Assembly (NCBI GenBank): GCA_007692665.1
Contig: REBP01000109.1
Location: 36,135-100,134 of the forward strand
Source of the DNA: Gemmatimonadales bacterium
GTDB lineage: Bacteria > Gemmatimonadota > Gemmatimonadetes > Longimicrobiales > Gaopeijiaceae
Direction: 5' to 3'
Length of the DNA stretch: 64,000 nt
Positions within the stretch are counted from its first letter, which is position 1; each line of letters starts with the position of its first letter. The translations under genes and the position numbers were made by a program. The notes beneath the pieces were generated by a model. It did not search any database. It worked only from the letters and a program-made list of their open reading frames with translations, and was not told where the DNA came from. Positions 17,616 to 25,963 of this stretch are shown here, piece by piece.

Positions 17616-19070
17616 ATGTCCCTTCGTGTCCGATTCGCCCCGTCTCCCACCGGTTACCTCCATGTCGGGGGCGCGAGGACCGCGCTCTTCAACTGGTTCG
17701 TGGCCCGACAGGCCGGGGGCGTCTTCATGCTCCGCATCGAGGATACGGACCAGGCAAGGTCGTCGGAGGCGCATACCCGGGCGATCCTCGACGGGATGAG
17801 ATGGCTGGGCATGGACTGGGACGAGGGTCCGGTGTTCCAGAGCGAGGGTGTCGACCGGCACCGCGCCGACGCGCTCCGGCTCCTGGCCGAGGGGAAGGCC
17901 TACCGGGACTTCGCCGATCCGGCGGAGCTGGCGGCGCTGCGGGAGAGCGATCCCGACCGCGTGATCCGGTTTCCCCGGGAGGCGGCGGACGCGCTGGGAG
18001 CGGAGGCTGCGGAGGCCCGGGCGGCAGGGGGTGAGCCCCACGCCATCCGCTTCCGGGTTCCCGCAGGCGAGACCACGTGGGAGGACCGGGTGCACGGGTC
18101 CATGCGGTTCAGGAACGAGGGGATCGAGGACCTCGTGATCCTGCGCTCCGACGGAACGCCGACCTACAACCTCGCCGTCGTGTCCGATGACGCCGACGGA
18201 CGCATCACCCTCGTGATCCGGGGCGATGACCACCTCTCGAACACGCCCAAGCAGATCCTGCTTCACGCGGCGCTGGGAAACCCGGTGCCCGACTTCGCCC
18301 ACGTGCCCATGATCCTCGGGCCCGACGGCAAGCGTCTCTCCAAGCGGCACGGGGCCACGGCGGTGGGCGACTACCGGTCCCAGGGGATTCTGCCCGAGGC
18401 CATGGTGAACTTCCTCTCCCTCCTGGGCTGGAACCCCGGCACGGAGGAGGAGGTCTTCCCGGCCGAGGAACTCTGCGAGCGATTCTCGCTGGACCGGGTG
18501 CAGAAGAAGAGCGCGGTTTTCGACCTGGCGAAGCTGGAGTGGCTGAACGGCCGGCACCTGGCGGCGGCGCCGGTGGATCGCGTGGCCGCCGAAGTGCGCG
18601 CCCTCATGGGGGAGCTTCCCCCCGCAGAGGGGACGCGGGTCAGCGCCGGGGACGGCGCCTGGTTTCTCGGGCTGGTCGAGCTCCTGAAAGTGCGGGCGCG
18701 TACCGTCACCGAGATCGCGGAGGTGGCGCGGATCTATACCGGGGACGAACCCCCGGTGGATGCGGACGCCGCGGCGAAGCACTTGTTCCGGGACCCGGGG
18801 GCGGCGCGGGGCCATCTCGAGGCGCTGGAGGCGGCGCTGGCAGCGCTCGACCCCTGGGAACTCGGGCCCCTGGAGGTCACGGTCCGGAGTGTGGCGGAGG
18901 CGCGGGGAGTGGGGGCGGGGAAGCTCATTCACCCCCTCCGGGTGGCCCTCACCGGGCAGGCCTCGAGCCCCGGGATCTTCGAGGTCATGGCCCTGCTCGG
19001 GCGGGAACGGAGCCTCGCCCGGATCGCGGGCGCCGCCCGTCGGGTGCGCCTCGAAGCGCCGGAGGGGTGA
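17616..19070 (+). CDS. gltX: Glutamate--tRNA ligase
   Basis: A 484-residue class I aminoacyl-tRNA synthetase of normal length that charges tRNA-Glu in the cytoplasm. The start at 17616 gives the usual N-terminus (SLRVRFAPSPTGYLHVGG). The HIGH-type signature is HVGG at 16-19 and the KMSKS-type loop is KRLSKR near 239-244. The Glu-specific IRGDDHL motif and a C-terminal anticodon-binding helical domain ending in LLGRERSLARIAGA are present. Whether it also charges tRNA-Gln cannot be decided here. The gene stands about 100 bases after the efflux operon. No clear Shine-Dalgarno sequence precedes the start. Confidence 0.95.
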   Translation: MSLRVRFAPSPTGYLHVGGARTALFNWFVARQAGGVFMLRIEDTDQARSSEAHTRAILDGMRWLGMDWDEGPVFQSEGVDRHRADALRLLAEGKAYRDFADPAELAALRESDPDRVIRFPREAADALGAEAAEARAAGGEPHAIRFRVPAGETTWEDRVHGSMRFRNEGIEDLVILRSDGTPTYNLAVVSDDADGRITLVIRGDDHLSNTPKQILLHAALGNPVPDFAHVPMILGPDGKRLSKRHGATAVGDYRSQGILPEAMVNFLSLLGWNPGTEEEVFPAEELCERFSLDRVQKKSAVFDLAKLEWLNGRHLAAAPVDRVAAEVRALMGELPPAEGTRVSAGDGAWFLGLVELLKVRARTVTEIAEVARIYTGDEPPVDADAAAKHLFRDPGAARGHLEALEAALAALDPWELGPLEVTVRSVAEARGVGAGKLIHPLRVALTGQASSPGIFEVMALLGRERSLARIAGAARRVRLEAPEG

Positions 19071-19073
19071 GGA

Positions 19074-19120
19074 CACGGTAACAGCATGCTTGACTGGACC
19101 TTTCCGGGAGCGTTACCGTG
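19074..19120 (+). promoter_or_regulatory. Inverted repeat bracketing a putative promoter upstream of the LexA-like gene
   Basis: CACGGTAAC (19074-19082) and GTTACCGTG (19112-19120) are perfect complements separated by 29 bases. Between and over them lies TTGACT (19090-19095) with TACCGT 18 bases further on (19114-19119), so the right arm would cover the -10 region. This suits an autoregulatory operator. A simple gltX terminator hairpin is the alternative. Confidence 0.45.
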
Positions 19121-19193
19121 ACCTTGGCAAACATCTGTTGTTCTAGGCTTTCTCGATTCGCGCCCGATGCACGGGCCCTGGGGGGAGACATCC

Positions 19194-19847
19194 ATGCCCG
19201 CGGTACTAAGCGACCTGGAGCGTGACATCCTGGAGTACATGGTCACGTACCTCAGGACCCACACGTACCAGCCTTCGATTCGCGAAATCGGAGAGGAGTT
19301 CGGCATCAGGAGCACGAAGACCGTGTCCGAGTACCTGAGTGCGCTGGCGGCGAAGGGGTACCTGGAGCGGGACCCGTCGAGGTCGCGCGGGATCCGGATC
19401 CTCGGCGTGGACCTGAACCCCCACACCGTCTCGATCCCCTGTTTCTCCGAGCTCCCCGCTTCCGCCCGCGGATTCGAGTCCGACGGCGTCGAATCGTGGC
19501 TCTCGGTGGACCGGCGACTGGGCGCGGCTCGCGGGTCCTACTTCCTGAAGGTTCGGGAGCCCCGGTGGCAGGGCTTCGGGGTCGAGGTAGGGGATCTGCT
19601 GCTGGTGGAACCGGCCGCTGTCCCCGACCTGAAGGACAGGGACCTCGCCATGGTGCACCTGGGGGAGCGCCCGGACCTGTACCGGGTCCAGCGGGCGGGG
19701 TTGTCCCTGAGGCTGCAGGCCGTGGGGGATCGGGGCGAGGCCATGGCCGTGGAGGACCCTGCGCGGCTCGTGGTGGGGGGCAGGGTGGCGGGGCTCCACC
19801 GCCGCTTCGACGATACCCCGCTCCCGACCTCGACCACCACCCACTGA
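19194..19847 (+). CDS. LexA-like transcriptional repressor without the autoprotease residues
   Basis: A 217-residue protein. The start at 19194 follows GGGGGGAG at a good distance; an in-frame ATG at 19167 is an alternative. The N-terminus is a LexA winged helix (LERDILEYMVTYL, QPSIREIGEEFGIRS, KGYLERDPSRSRGI). The C-terminal half has the S24/LexA dimerisation fold pattern (GDLLLVEP near 133-140, GRVAGLHRRF at the end). The active-site Ser block, normally GDSM, is replaced by REPRWQG (121-127), the Lys position in TVKRF reads LYRVQ, and no Ala-Gly cleavage site is seen. It should bind DNA but should not self-cleave on RecA, so a role outside a classical SOS switch is inferred. Upstream DNA holds a long inverted repeat. 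Confidence 0.8.
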   Translation: MPAVLSDLERDILEYMVTYLRTHTYQPSIREIGEEFGIRSTKTVSEYLSALAAKGYLERDPSRSRGIRILGVDLNPHTVSIPCFSELPASARGFESDGVESWLSVDRRLGAARGSYFLKVREPRWQGFGVEVGDLLLVEPAAVPDLKDRDLAMVHLGERPDLYRVQRAGLSLRLQAVGDRGEAMAVEDPARLVVGGRVAGLHRRFDDTPLPTSTTTH

Positions 19848-19864
19848 CGGGCCGGGCGCCTCCG

Positions 19865-20419
19865 GTGTCCGGGGTGGACCCACGGCTCCCGGGTGTCGAT
19901 CAGCCCCTGGACCGGCCGGGTGGCCCGCAGGTTGCACGCCTCGAACCATCGCGGCCCGGCGACCGGGGCTGGATGGCCCGGGCCCTCGAGCAGGCCCGGC
20001 GGGCGGCGCTCGTCGGGGAGGTCCCGGTGGGCGCCATCCTGGTCAGGGGCTCGGTTCTCCTGGCGGAGGGGCACAACCGTACGGTAACCCGCCCGGACCC
20101 GACGGCCCACGCCGAGGTGGAGGTGCTCCGGCGGGCGGCGGCGCGGGTTGGGGACTGGCGCCTCGGGGGCTGCACCCTTTTCGTCACGCTCGAACCCTGC
20201 GCCCAGTGCGCCGGTGCCATCGTGCTCGCGCGGATCGACCGGGTCGTCTACGCGGCTGCCGACCCCAAGGCCGGCATGGCCGGGAGCCTGGGCAACCTTC
20301 TCCAGGACGCCCGGCTGAACCACCGGGCGGAGCTCACGGCGGGGGTGCTTGCCGACGAAGCGAGCCGGCTTCTCCGATCCTTCTTCCGCGCTCGACGAAA
20401 TCAACTGGATGCGAAATGA
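19865..20419 (+). CDS. tadA: tRNA adenosine(34) deaminase
   Basis: It converts A34 to inosine in the anticodon of tRNA-Arg(ACG), allowing wobble decoding. The zinc-binding motifs are clear: HAE near residue 82 (TAHAEVEVL) and PCAQC near 111-115, with WMARALEQARRAALVGEVPVGA at the front of the domain (not all quoted as motif). The start is uncertain: GTG at 19865 gives 184 residues with a Pro-rich leader, whereas ATG at 19973 would begin at MARALEQA and remove the usual preceding residues. It follows the LexA-like gene by about 17 bases and its stop overlaps the start of the next gene (ATGA). Confidence 0.9.
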   Translation: MSGVDPRLPGVDQPLDRPGGPQVARLEPSRPGDRGWMARALEQARRAALVGEVPVGAILVRGSVLLAEGHNRTVTRPDPTAHAEVEVLRRAAARVGDWRLGGCTLFVTLEPCAQCAGAIVLARIDRVVYAAADPKAGMAGSLGNLLQDARLNHRAELTAGVLADEASRLLRSFFRARRNQLDAK

Positions 20420-21894
20420 CGAGGCTCTGGAGGAGAAGGTCAACCCGGGGGGTGGGCGCGGCCGTGCTCATCTTCGTCTCTGCCTGCACCCTCGCCACGA
20501 CCCCGATTCCGTCGACGGCTCCCCCCGATCTCCCGCCACCTTCCAGCGACCGTCCCCGTCCGGAGGCGCCGCCGGCACCTGAGCGGGAGCCCGTTCCGCC
20601 CCCGGTCGCGGCCCCCGCTCCGCCGCCTCCTCCCTCGACCGCCCCCGCGTCTCCGGCAGGGACCCCGCGGGGCCCTGGGGCAACCACGCTGACAACCCGG
20701 CCCCTTCCCGCCGGCCTCCCCTCGCAGGTTCGGGCCCTGTGGGTCGTGCGGACCGCCCTGGTCCATCCGGATTCGGTGCGCGCCGTGGTCCGAAGGGCCG
20801 AGGCGGGGGGCTTCAACACCCTCCTCGTGCAGGTCCGAGGTCGGGGCGACGCCTGGTACCGCTCGAGCTGGGAGCCCAGGGCCGTGCAGCTTGCCCATCT
20901 CTCACCGGACTTCGACCCGCTCCAGCTTCTCCTGGACGAGGCCCGACCCCGGGGGATCCAGATCCACGCCTGGATCAACGTCCACGTGGTGGCGAGTGCG
21001 GAGATGCCCCCCCTCGACCCCCTTCACCTCATGCGGACGGATCCGGAGTGGCTGGCGCTGCCCCGGGCCCTGGTGGGCGAACTCCACGGTGTCTCGCCCC
21101 GGGATCCCCGCTACCTGGACACCCTCCTCCGGTGGACGCGGGCGAATGCGGCGCAGGTGGAAGGGCTCTATTCGAGCCCGGCGCATCCCGCCGTGAGGCA
21201 GCGGGTGGCGGCGGTTGCGCAGGAACTCCTGGACCGGTATCCGCTGGAGGGGATCCATCTGGACTACGTGCGGTTCCCGTCCCCACAGTTCGACTACTCG
21301 GCGGAGGCACTGCGCTCGTTCCGGTTCTGGCTCGCGGGGCAGTCCCCGGAGCGAAACCGGTTCGCGGAGGCGGAGGCCCGAGCGGCGAGGGACCCCGTTG
21401 CCCTCGCCGATGCCTTCCCGCAGGAGTGGGCCCGCTTCCGCGAGATGCAGGTCACCGAACTGGTCCTCGATGTGGCGCACATGATCCGGGAGCGCGCCCC
21501 GCACGCGCTCCTCTCCACCGCCGTCTTTCCCGATCCGGAGGATGCCCGTACCGGTCGCCACCAGGCCTGGGAAAGCTGGCTTGCCAACGGATGGATCGAC
21601 GTCGTGGTTCCCATGGCCTACACGGACTCGGACGCCGTCTTCCTGACCCAGGTGCGTCGGGCCTCGGCGGTGGCGGGACCCCGACGGGTATGGGCCGGCG
21701 TCGGGATCTACCGGAACACCTTCGCAGGATCCACGAGCAAGGGAAGGGCGGCGTTCCGGGAGGGCGCGGGGGGCGTTGTGCTCTTCTCCTACGACTGGGC
21801 CGTGGGCGCCGAGGGTGCGGCGTCCGCAGCGCGGGGCGGCGGGGCAGGGAGCTACCTGGAACGCTGGGCCCGCGAAGTCTGGGACGACCGGTAG
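20416..21894 (+). CDS. GHL10-type family 10-like glycosylhydrolase lipoprotein
   Basis: A 492-residue lipoprotein. The ATG at 20416 overlaps the tadA stop. The signal ends in the lipobox VSAC, followed by about 75 residues that are almost entirely Pro, Ala, Ser and Glu, probably a flexible spacer. The catalytic part begins at VRALWVVRTAL and shows the fold of the DUF187/GHL10 family: GGFNTLLVQVRGRGDA, IQIHAWINVHV, LDYVRFPSPQFDYS and WIDVVVPMAY. Members of this family are putative glycoside hydrolases, some linked to peptidoglycan or surface glycans; activity is rarely proven. It should be exported and membrane-anchored. No specific substrate can be assigned. Confidence 0.82.
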   Translation: MTRLWRRRSTRGVGAAVLIFVSACTLATTPIPSTAPPDLPPPSSDRPRPEAPPAPEREPVPPPVAAPAPPPPPSTAPASPAGTPRGPGATTLTTRPLPAGLPSQVRALWVVRTALVHPDSVRAVVRRAEAGGFNTLLVQVRGRGDAWYRSSWEPRAVQLAHLSPDFDPLQLLLDEARPRGIQIHAWINVHVVASAEMPPLDPLHLMRTDPEWLALPRALVGELHGVSPRDPRYLDTLLRWTRANAAQVEGLYSSPAHPAVRQRVAAVAQELLDRYPLEGIHLDYVRFPSPQFDYSAEALRSFRFWLAGQSPERNRFAEAEARAARDPVALADAFPQEWARFREMQVTELVLDVAHMIRERAPHALLSTAVFPDPEDARTGRHQAWESWLANGWIDVVVPMAYTDSDAVFLTQVRRASAVAGPRRVWAGVGIYRNTFAGSTSKGRAAFREGAGGVVLFSYDWAVGAEGAASAARGGGAGSYLERWAREVWDDR

Positions 21895-21908
21895 GGGGGG
21901 GAGGGGAA

Positions 21909-22976
21909 ATGTCCGTGGAGCCGGCCGTCTACCGATGGCTCGTCCTGATCCTGCTGGTGGCGGCGTTCATGGTGCTCATGACCTCCGCATGGATGACGGA
22001 CCGGCTGATCTTCCTTCCCGATGCTTCCGATCCCGGGGCGCCTCCGACCCTGAGGGGCGGGGTCACCGGTGAGGTGATCGGTGAAGAGGTGATCCTGGAG
22101 GCCGCCGACGGCGTGTCGCTCCGCGCCTGGTGGTTCGACGCGGGAGAAGGTGCGCCGGCCGTCCTCTTCCTTCACGGCAACGCCGGTCACTACGGACACC
22201 GCGTCTTCCAGGCCGAGGGCATGCTCGGGGAAGGGGTGTCGGTCCTTCTCCTGGGGTACCGGGGGTACGGGCGATCGGGGGTGGGAAGCCGGCCCACCGA
22301 GGGAGGGGTCGGACTGGATGCGGATGCAGGCTACCGGTGGCTGGCTGCCCGGGTGGGTGGCCCGGACCGCTTGGTGGTTCATGGTCGGTCCGTCGGGGGC
22401 GCCGTGGCGGGAGGGCTCCTTCGGGATGCAGAGGTCGCGCCCGCCGGAGTGATCCTCGAATCCACCTTCACCGATCTGGAGGGGATCGCCGGGGCCGTAT
22501 ACCCGTGGCTGGTTCGAGTTCTTCCCTCCTTCCTTCTGCGCCGGATCCACGGGCGTTTCGACGTGCGGGGAGCCCTGGCCGAGTTTTCTCCCACCCCGGG
22601 GCCGGGGCCGGGGTCGGGGCCGGGGGCTCCGGGTGAACGGGAGCCTCCGGCGCCCATGCCCCTCCTCGTGATCCACGGCGAGGCCGACAGGCTGATCCCC
22701 GTCGAGATGGGCCGGGCACTCCACGAGGTGGCACGTGAGAACCCCGCCCTCGAAACCCGACCGTTCCTCGGCGTGCCCGGGGCGGGACACAACGATCTCC
22801 CGATGACCATGGGGGCCGGGTACTTCGCTCGGGTCGGGGCGTTTGTCCGTTCCGCTACCGGGGAGGCTCCGCCGACGGGACGAGAAGGACGGTCGCCGAC
22901 GCCTGGCGAACCACCTGGCGGCTCTGGCTCCCGAGAACGATCTCCGGAAGAAAGCCCCGGCCCTGGGTCCCCATGA
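21909..22976 (+). CDS. Alpha/beta hydrolase with N-terminal membrane anchor
   Basis: A 355-residue protein starting at 21909 behind GAGGGG. A hydrophobic segment at about 8-28 suggests a membrane anchor. The serine hydrolase triad is visible: nucleophile elbow GRSVGG (Ser161), acid in HGEADRLIP (Asp259) and His in GAGHND (His294), with the oxyanion region LFLHGNAGHYG. It resembles the BEM46/YfhR group of unknown substrate. Residues around 225-245 are a Gly-Pro run from hexanucleotide repeats. The last 40 residues or so are low-complexity and lie over the antisense strand of the neighbouring stress protein gene, so they may be a read-through extension. Cotranscribed with the preceding gene. 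Confidence 0.85.
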   Translation: MSVEPAVYRWLVLILLVAAFMVLMTSAWMTDRLIFLPDASDPGAPPTLRGGVTGEVIGEEVILEAADGVSLRAWWFDAGEGAPAVLFLHGNAGHYGHRVFQAEGMLGEGVSVLLLGYRGYGRSGVGSRPTEGGVGLDADAGYRWLAARVGGPDRLVVHGRSVGGAVAGGLLRDAEVAPAGVILESTFTDLEGIAGAVYPWLVRVLPSFLLRRIHGRFDVRGALAEFSPTPGPGPGSGPGAPGEREPPAPMPLLVIHGEADRLIPVEMGRALHEVARENPALETRPFLGVPGAGHNDLPMTMGAGYFARVGAFVRSATGEAPPTGREGRSPTPGEPPGGSGSRERSPEESPGPGSP

Positions 22977-23712
22977 TGACGAGGCTGTGGTAGTCCCTCC
23001 CTCCCACGTTCAGGATCTCTTCCGCCGCCGTGCCGCCACGGACCTCGACTTCGACGTTCGTCGCGCCGGCTTCGGTGATCTGATGGGCAAGTGCCTCCAG
23101 ACGGACGCGCCCCTCGGCCCTCCCCTCGTCATTCCCTACCGCGTGTACATGCAGGAGGGTGAAATTCGGGACCCCGGCGCGTGCCATTCCGAGGACCCAG
23201 GGGAAGGCACGCTCCGCGACTTCCGAGAAGTCGGTAGGGTGGACCACCTTTTCCGGAAGCCCGCTCCCGCGGATCTCCAGGGCGCCCTCGGGGTCGTGAC
23301 GTGACGCCTCGATGCGCTTCAGAAGAACCGGAACCCTGGAGCGCCGAACCACTTCCCACGCGACCGATCCGACGAAGGCATCCCGGATCCGGGCGTGGCT
23401 CCTGGATCCGACAACGATCAGGTCGACCGCTCGTTCCTCCGCTTCCCGGGCAACCTCGGCGGCAGCAGCGCCGATGGGCACGTCGACCACGACCTGGAAT
23501 CCCTGGGCCTCGAGGGAGGCCTGGAGGCGACCCAGTCGCTGGCGCACGAGGTCCACCTCGGCAATGGACTGGGACACCGGATAGGTCACCGGCTTGGCGA
23601 CATGGACGAGGACGATCTCCTCCACGCCGTAGTCCCGAAGGCCGGGCAATCCGGCCACGAGGGCCTCCGTGGCCGGGGAGAGATCCATGGAGACCAGGGC
23701 GCGCTTGAACAT
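22855..23712 (-). CDS. Universal stress protein with two UspA domains
   Basis: A 285-residue cytoplasmic protein formed from two UspA folds. Domain 1 (about 1-145) has KRALVSMDLSPATEALV and the nucleotide-binding-type stretch VVGSRSHARIRDAFVGSVA; domain 2 (about 155-285) has VVHPTDFSEVAERAF and VIMGTQGRGFLPEIVLGS. The GxnGx9G(S/T)-like motifs suggest ATP binding at least in domain 2. Such proteins respond to starvation, redox or salt stress, but the precise function is unknown. The 3' end overlaps the convergent hydrolase gene by 122 bases. It lies downstream of the NhaC antiporter on the same strand with a gap of about 270 bases. Confidence 0.9.
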   Translation of the reverse strand: MFKRALVSMDLSPATEALVAGLPGLRDYGVEEIVLVHVAKPVTYPVSQSIAEVDLVRQRLGRLQASLEAQGFQVVVDVPIGAAAAEVAREAEERAVDLIVVGSRSHARIRDAFVGSVAWEVVRRSRVPVLLKRIEASRHDPEGALEIRGSGLPEKVVHPTDFSEVAERAFPWVLGMARAGVPNFTLLHVHAVGNDEGRAEGRVRLEALAHQITEAGATNVEVEVRGGTAAEEILNVGGRDYHSLVIMGTQGRGFLPEIVLGSQSRQVVRQASATVLLVPSAEPPR

Positions 23713-23982
23713 GTTTACTCCTCGAAGGGGCAGGGTGCATCAGGCTCTGCTGATGACTGGCGTGGCGGCCTACCCCTGGTTGGAAGGTCTGTGCCACGGC
23801 CACGTCGTATGCCCGTCGGGACCGTATCCGGCCCCCTTGCCTCCCGGAAACCCAGCCCCGGGACCATTTCGCGGCGTCTCCCGGTCCTGCGAAGCACGCC
23901 GGTCCACCCCGGCCCCTCCGCGCCCCGTCCGGGTGCTCCGACTCCTCAGTGGGACAAAGAACCCCGATAGGGACAAGGTGTC
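23713..23982. other. Spacer between nhaC-type gene and the stress protein gene
   Basis: About 270 bases without a supported gene. A short GGACA-AGG-TGTCC hairpin lies at the nhaC stop. No promoter for the stress protein gene was recognised with confidence. Confidence 0.4.
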
Positions 23983-25719
23983 CTACCCGCCCGGGGTCAG
24001 CCCCGGCGAGCCCGTACCCGCCGGAGCCGCACCCTGCGGCCTCGCACCGTACGGTGCCACATCCCTCGGGGCCATCCCCTGCGGGACCGTCCCTTCCGGA
24101 GCCGGGTCCTTCCCGAAGATGCGGAGGATCCCGTAGAGCAGCACGATTCCGATGAGGATCGACCAGACCGGGTGAATCCACTCGGCTGCGGCCGGGATCT
24201 CTCCCACGAGCAGCGCCACGGCGGCGACCACGAGAGCGTAGGGGAGCTGGGTCCGCACGTGGTCTACCAGGTCGCATGCCGAGGACATGGACGAAAGGAC
24301 CGTCGTGTCCGAGATCGGGGACGAGTGATCGCCGAACACCGCCCCCGCCATGACGGAGCTCATGGTGCCGAGGAGAATCGCGTAGTGCTCTCCTCCGGCG
24401 AAGCCAACCCCCGCGCCCATGGCCACCGCCAGCGGGATCACCACGGGGAAGAGGATGGCCATGGTCCCCCAGGACGTCCCGGTGGAGAAGGCGGTGACCG
24501 CTGCCACGAGGAAGACCAGTCCGGGGAGGAGGGTCAGGGGAAGGGTGTCCTGAAGGAGGGAAGCGAGGTACGGCCCGGTTCCCATGGCTCCGGTCACCCC
24601 GCCCAGTCCCCACGCCAGGACCAGGATCACCACCGCCATGAGCATGGACTGGATCCCGCCCAGCCACGCGGCCAGCGCACCCTGCACGGTGAGGATCCGC
24701 TGTCCGACCACGAGCGCGATGGCGACGACGCATCCGGCAAAGGAGGCCCAGAGCAGCGCCTTGAAGGGGTCCGCGTCCCCGATGACCGCCACGATCGTCC
24801 GGTCTTCCGGGGCCAGCCCTGCCGCTCCCGTCCCCCAGAGGGAGGCGATGGCGACGCCCACCACGACGAGGACAGGGACCGCCGCGTTGTACCACCGGCG
24901 CGGCGCGTCCGCAGGCGGCTGGAGGGAGGGATCCGTGGGGTCGGATGCCGGAACCGAGCCGGGGCGAATGAGCCCCCCGCCGCTGGCAGCCCGTCGCTCC
25001 GCGTGGTACATGGGGCCGAAATCCCGCTTCATCAGTACGACCATGAGCACGAAGATCAGCGCCAGGATCGGGTAGAAGAGGTAGGGGATCGAGTGGAGCA
25101 CCATGAGAAAGGCATTGTCGGCCCCCGCCTGCAGCATGGCCGCCTCCGTCGGATCGGTGGCTCGCTCGGCAAGGCTCCCCATGGCGTCCCGGACCTGCGT
25201 GATCTGGAACCCGATCCAGGTCGTCACCACCGCGCTCACCGCCAGCGGGGCCGCCGTGGAGTCGACGATGTAGGCCAGCTTCTCGCGGGAGATGCTGAGG
25301 CGGTCCGTCATCGGCCGCAGCGCGTTCCCCCGGATCAGCGTGTTCGCATAGTCATCGAAGAAGATGAACCCTGCCGAAATCCAGCTCAGGAACTGTCCGC
25401 GGGTCCTGTTGGTGGCGACAATCTCCAGCTTGTCCACGATTCCCTGGGTGCCGCCGCTCCTGGCCATGACGCCCACCATCCCGCCCAGGAAGAGCGAGAA
25501 GACGATGATGGCCATGTGATCGGGGTCGATCATCGCATCCAGCAGGAAATCCAGCGCGCCCGCCGTCCCCGTCAGGGGATTGAGTCCGGCCAGGATCAGC
25601 GCACCCGCCCATACGCCGGCGAAGAGCGAGAGCACCACCTCCCGCGTCAGCAGGGCAAGGGCGATGGCCACAAGGGGCGGCAGCAGGCTGAGCCACCCCG
25701 GCTCGATGTGTGGCGGCAT
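23983..25719 (-). CDS. nhaC: NhaC-family Na+/H+ antiporter
   Basis: A 578-residue inner-membrane transporter. The start at 25719 (MPPHIEPGWLSLLPPL) leads straight into the first membrane helix; the frame is open further upstream, but only through intergenic DNA. Family features include FFDDYANTLIRGN, DSTAAPLAVSAVV, STGTSWGTMAILFPVV and FGDHSSPISDTTVLSS, which carry the charged membrane residues expected for ion exchange. It probably exports Na+ (or exchanges a metabolite) in return for protons. The C-terminal 40 residues have a degenerate five-residue periodicity of the form xPxGx. It diverges from pyrR across a 244-base region. Exact substrate is not certain: some relatives are malate/lactate or arginine exchangers. 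Confidence 0.88.
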   Translation of the reverse strand: MPPHIEPGWLSLLPPLVAIALALLTREVVLSLFAGVWAGALILAGLNPLTGTAGALDFLLDAMIDPDHMAIIVFSLFLGGMVGVMARSGGTQGIVDKLEIVATNRTRGQFLSWISAGFIFFDDYANTLIRGNALRPMTDRLSISREKLAYIVDSTAAPLAVSAVVTTWIGFQITQVRDAMGSLAERATDPTEAAMLQAGADNAFLMVLHSIPYLFYPILALIFVLMVVLMKRDFGPMYHAERRAASGGGLIRPGSVPASDPTDPSLQPPADAPRRWYNAAVPVLVVVGVAIASLWGTGAAGLAPEDRTIVAVIGDADPFKALLWASFAGCVVAIALVVGQRILTVQGALAAWLGGIQSMLMAVVILVLAWGLGGVTGAMGTGPYLASLLQDTLPLTLLPGLVFLVAAVTAFSTGTSWGTMAILFPVVIPLAVAMGAGVGFAGGEHYAILLGTMSSVMAGAVFGDHSSPISDTTVLSSMSSACDLVDHVRTQLPYALVVAAVALLVGEIPAAAEWIHPVWSILIGIVLLYGILRIFGKDPAPEGTVPQGMAPRDVAPYGARPQGAAPAGTGSPGLTPGG

Positions 25720-25763
25720 GAAGCGTCGTCCGGTTGCAGGATGATGCGGTGGGGTGGGGGAGG

Positions 25764-25869
25764 GGGATGCGACGCCCCGGGTTCGCCGAGGGTCTTCGGT
25801 CGCGTCCCACCCGTTTACCCGGCGGTGGTTTCGGACCGCAAGTTTGCGGATCTTCCGCCGCACCGCAAA
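25764..25869 (+). promoter_or_regulatory. Structured leader upstream of pyrR with mutually exclusive stems
   Basis: A 10-bp stem (25764-25773 with 25799-25808, one G-T pair) is followed by three complementary segments: CCGCAA (25836-25841), TTTGCGG (25843-25849) and CCGCAAA (25863-25869). The middle segment can pair with either neighbour but not both, as in attenuators. The canonical PyrR-binding consensus was not found, so control by PyrR is an inference. Confidence 0.4.
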
Positions 25870-25963
25870 TCCCTGTCCAGCCGATCCGGCCTCCAGGGGC
25901 CTTGTCTCTCCCGGTGGCCCCCCGCCATCTTTGCCCGGCCAACGTTCCCCCAACGACATCGGA

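Noticed and set aside
19129-19140. Gram-positive-type LexA box, AAACATCTGTTG
   Set aside because: It matches only part of GAAC-N4-GTTC and is less striking than the 9-bp inverted repeat upstream.
25754-25963. Longer PyrR protein starting at 25754
   Set aside because: The extension translates the structured leader and has no resemblance to the PyrR N-terminus.
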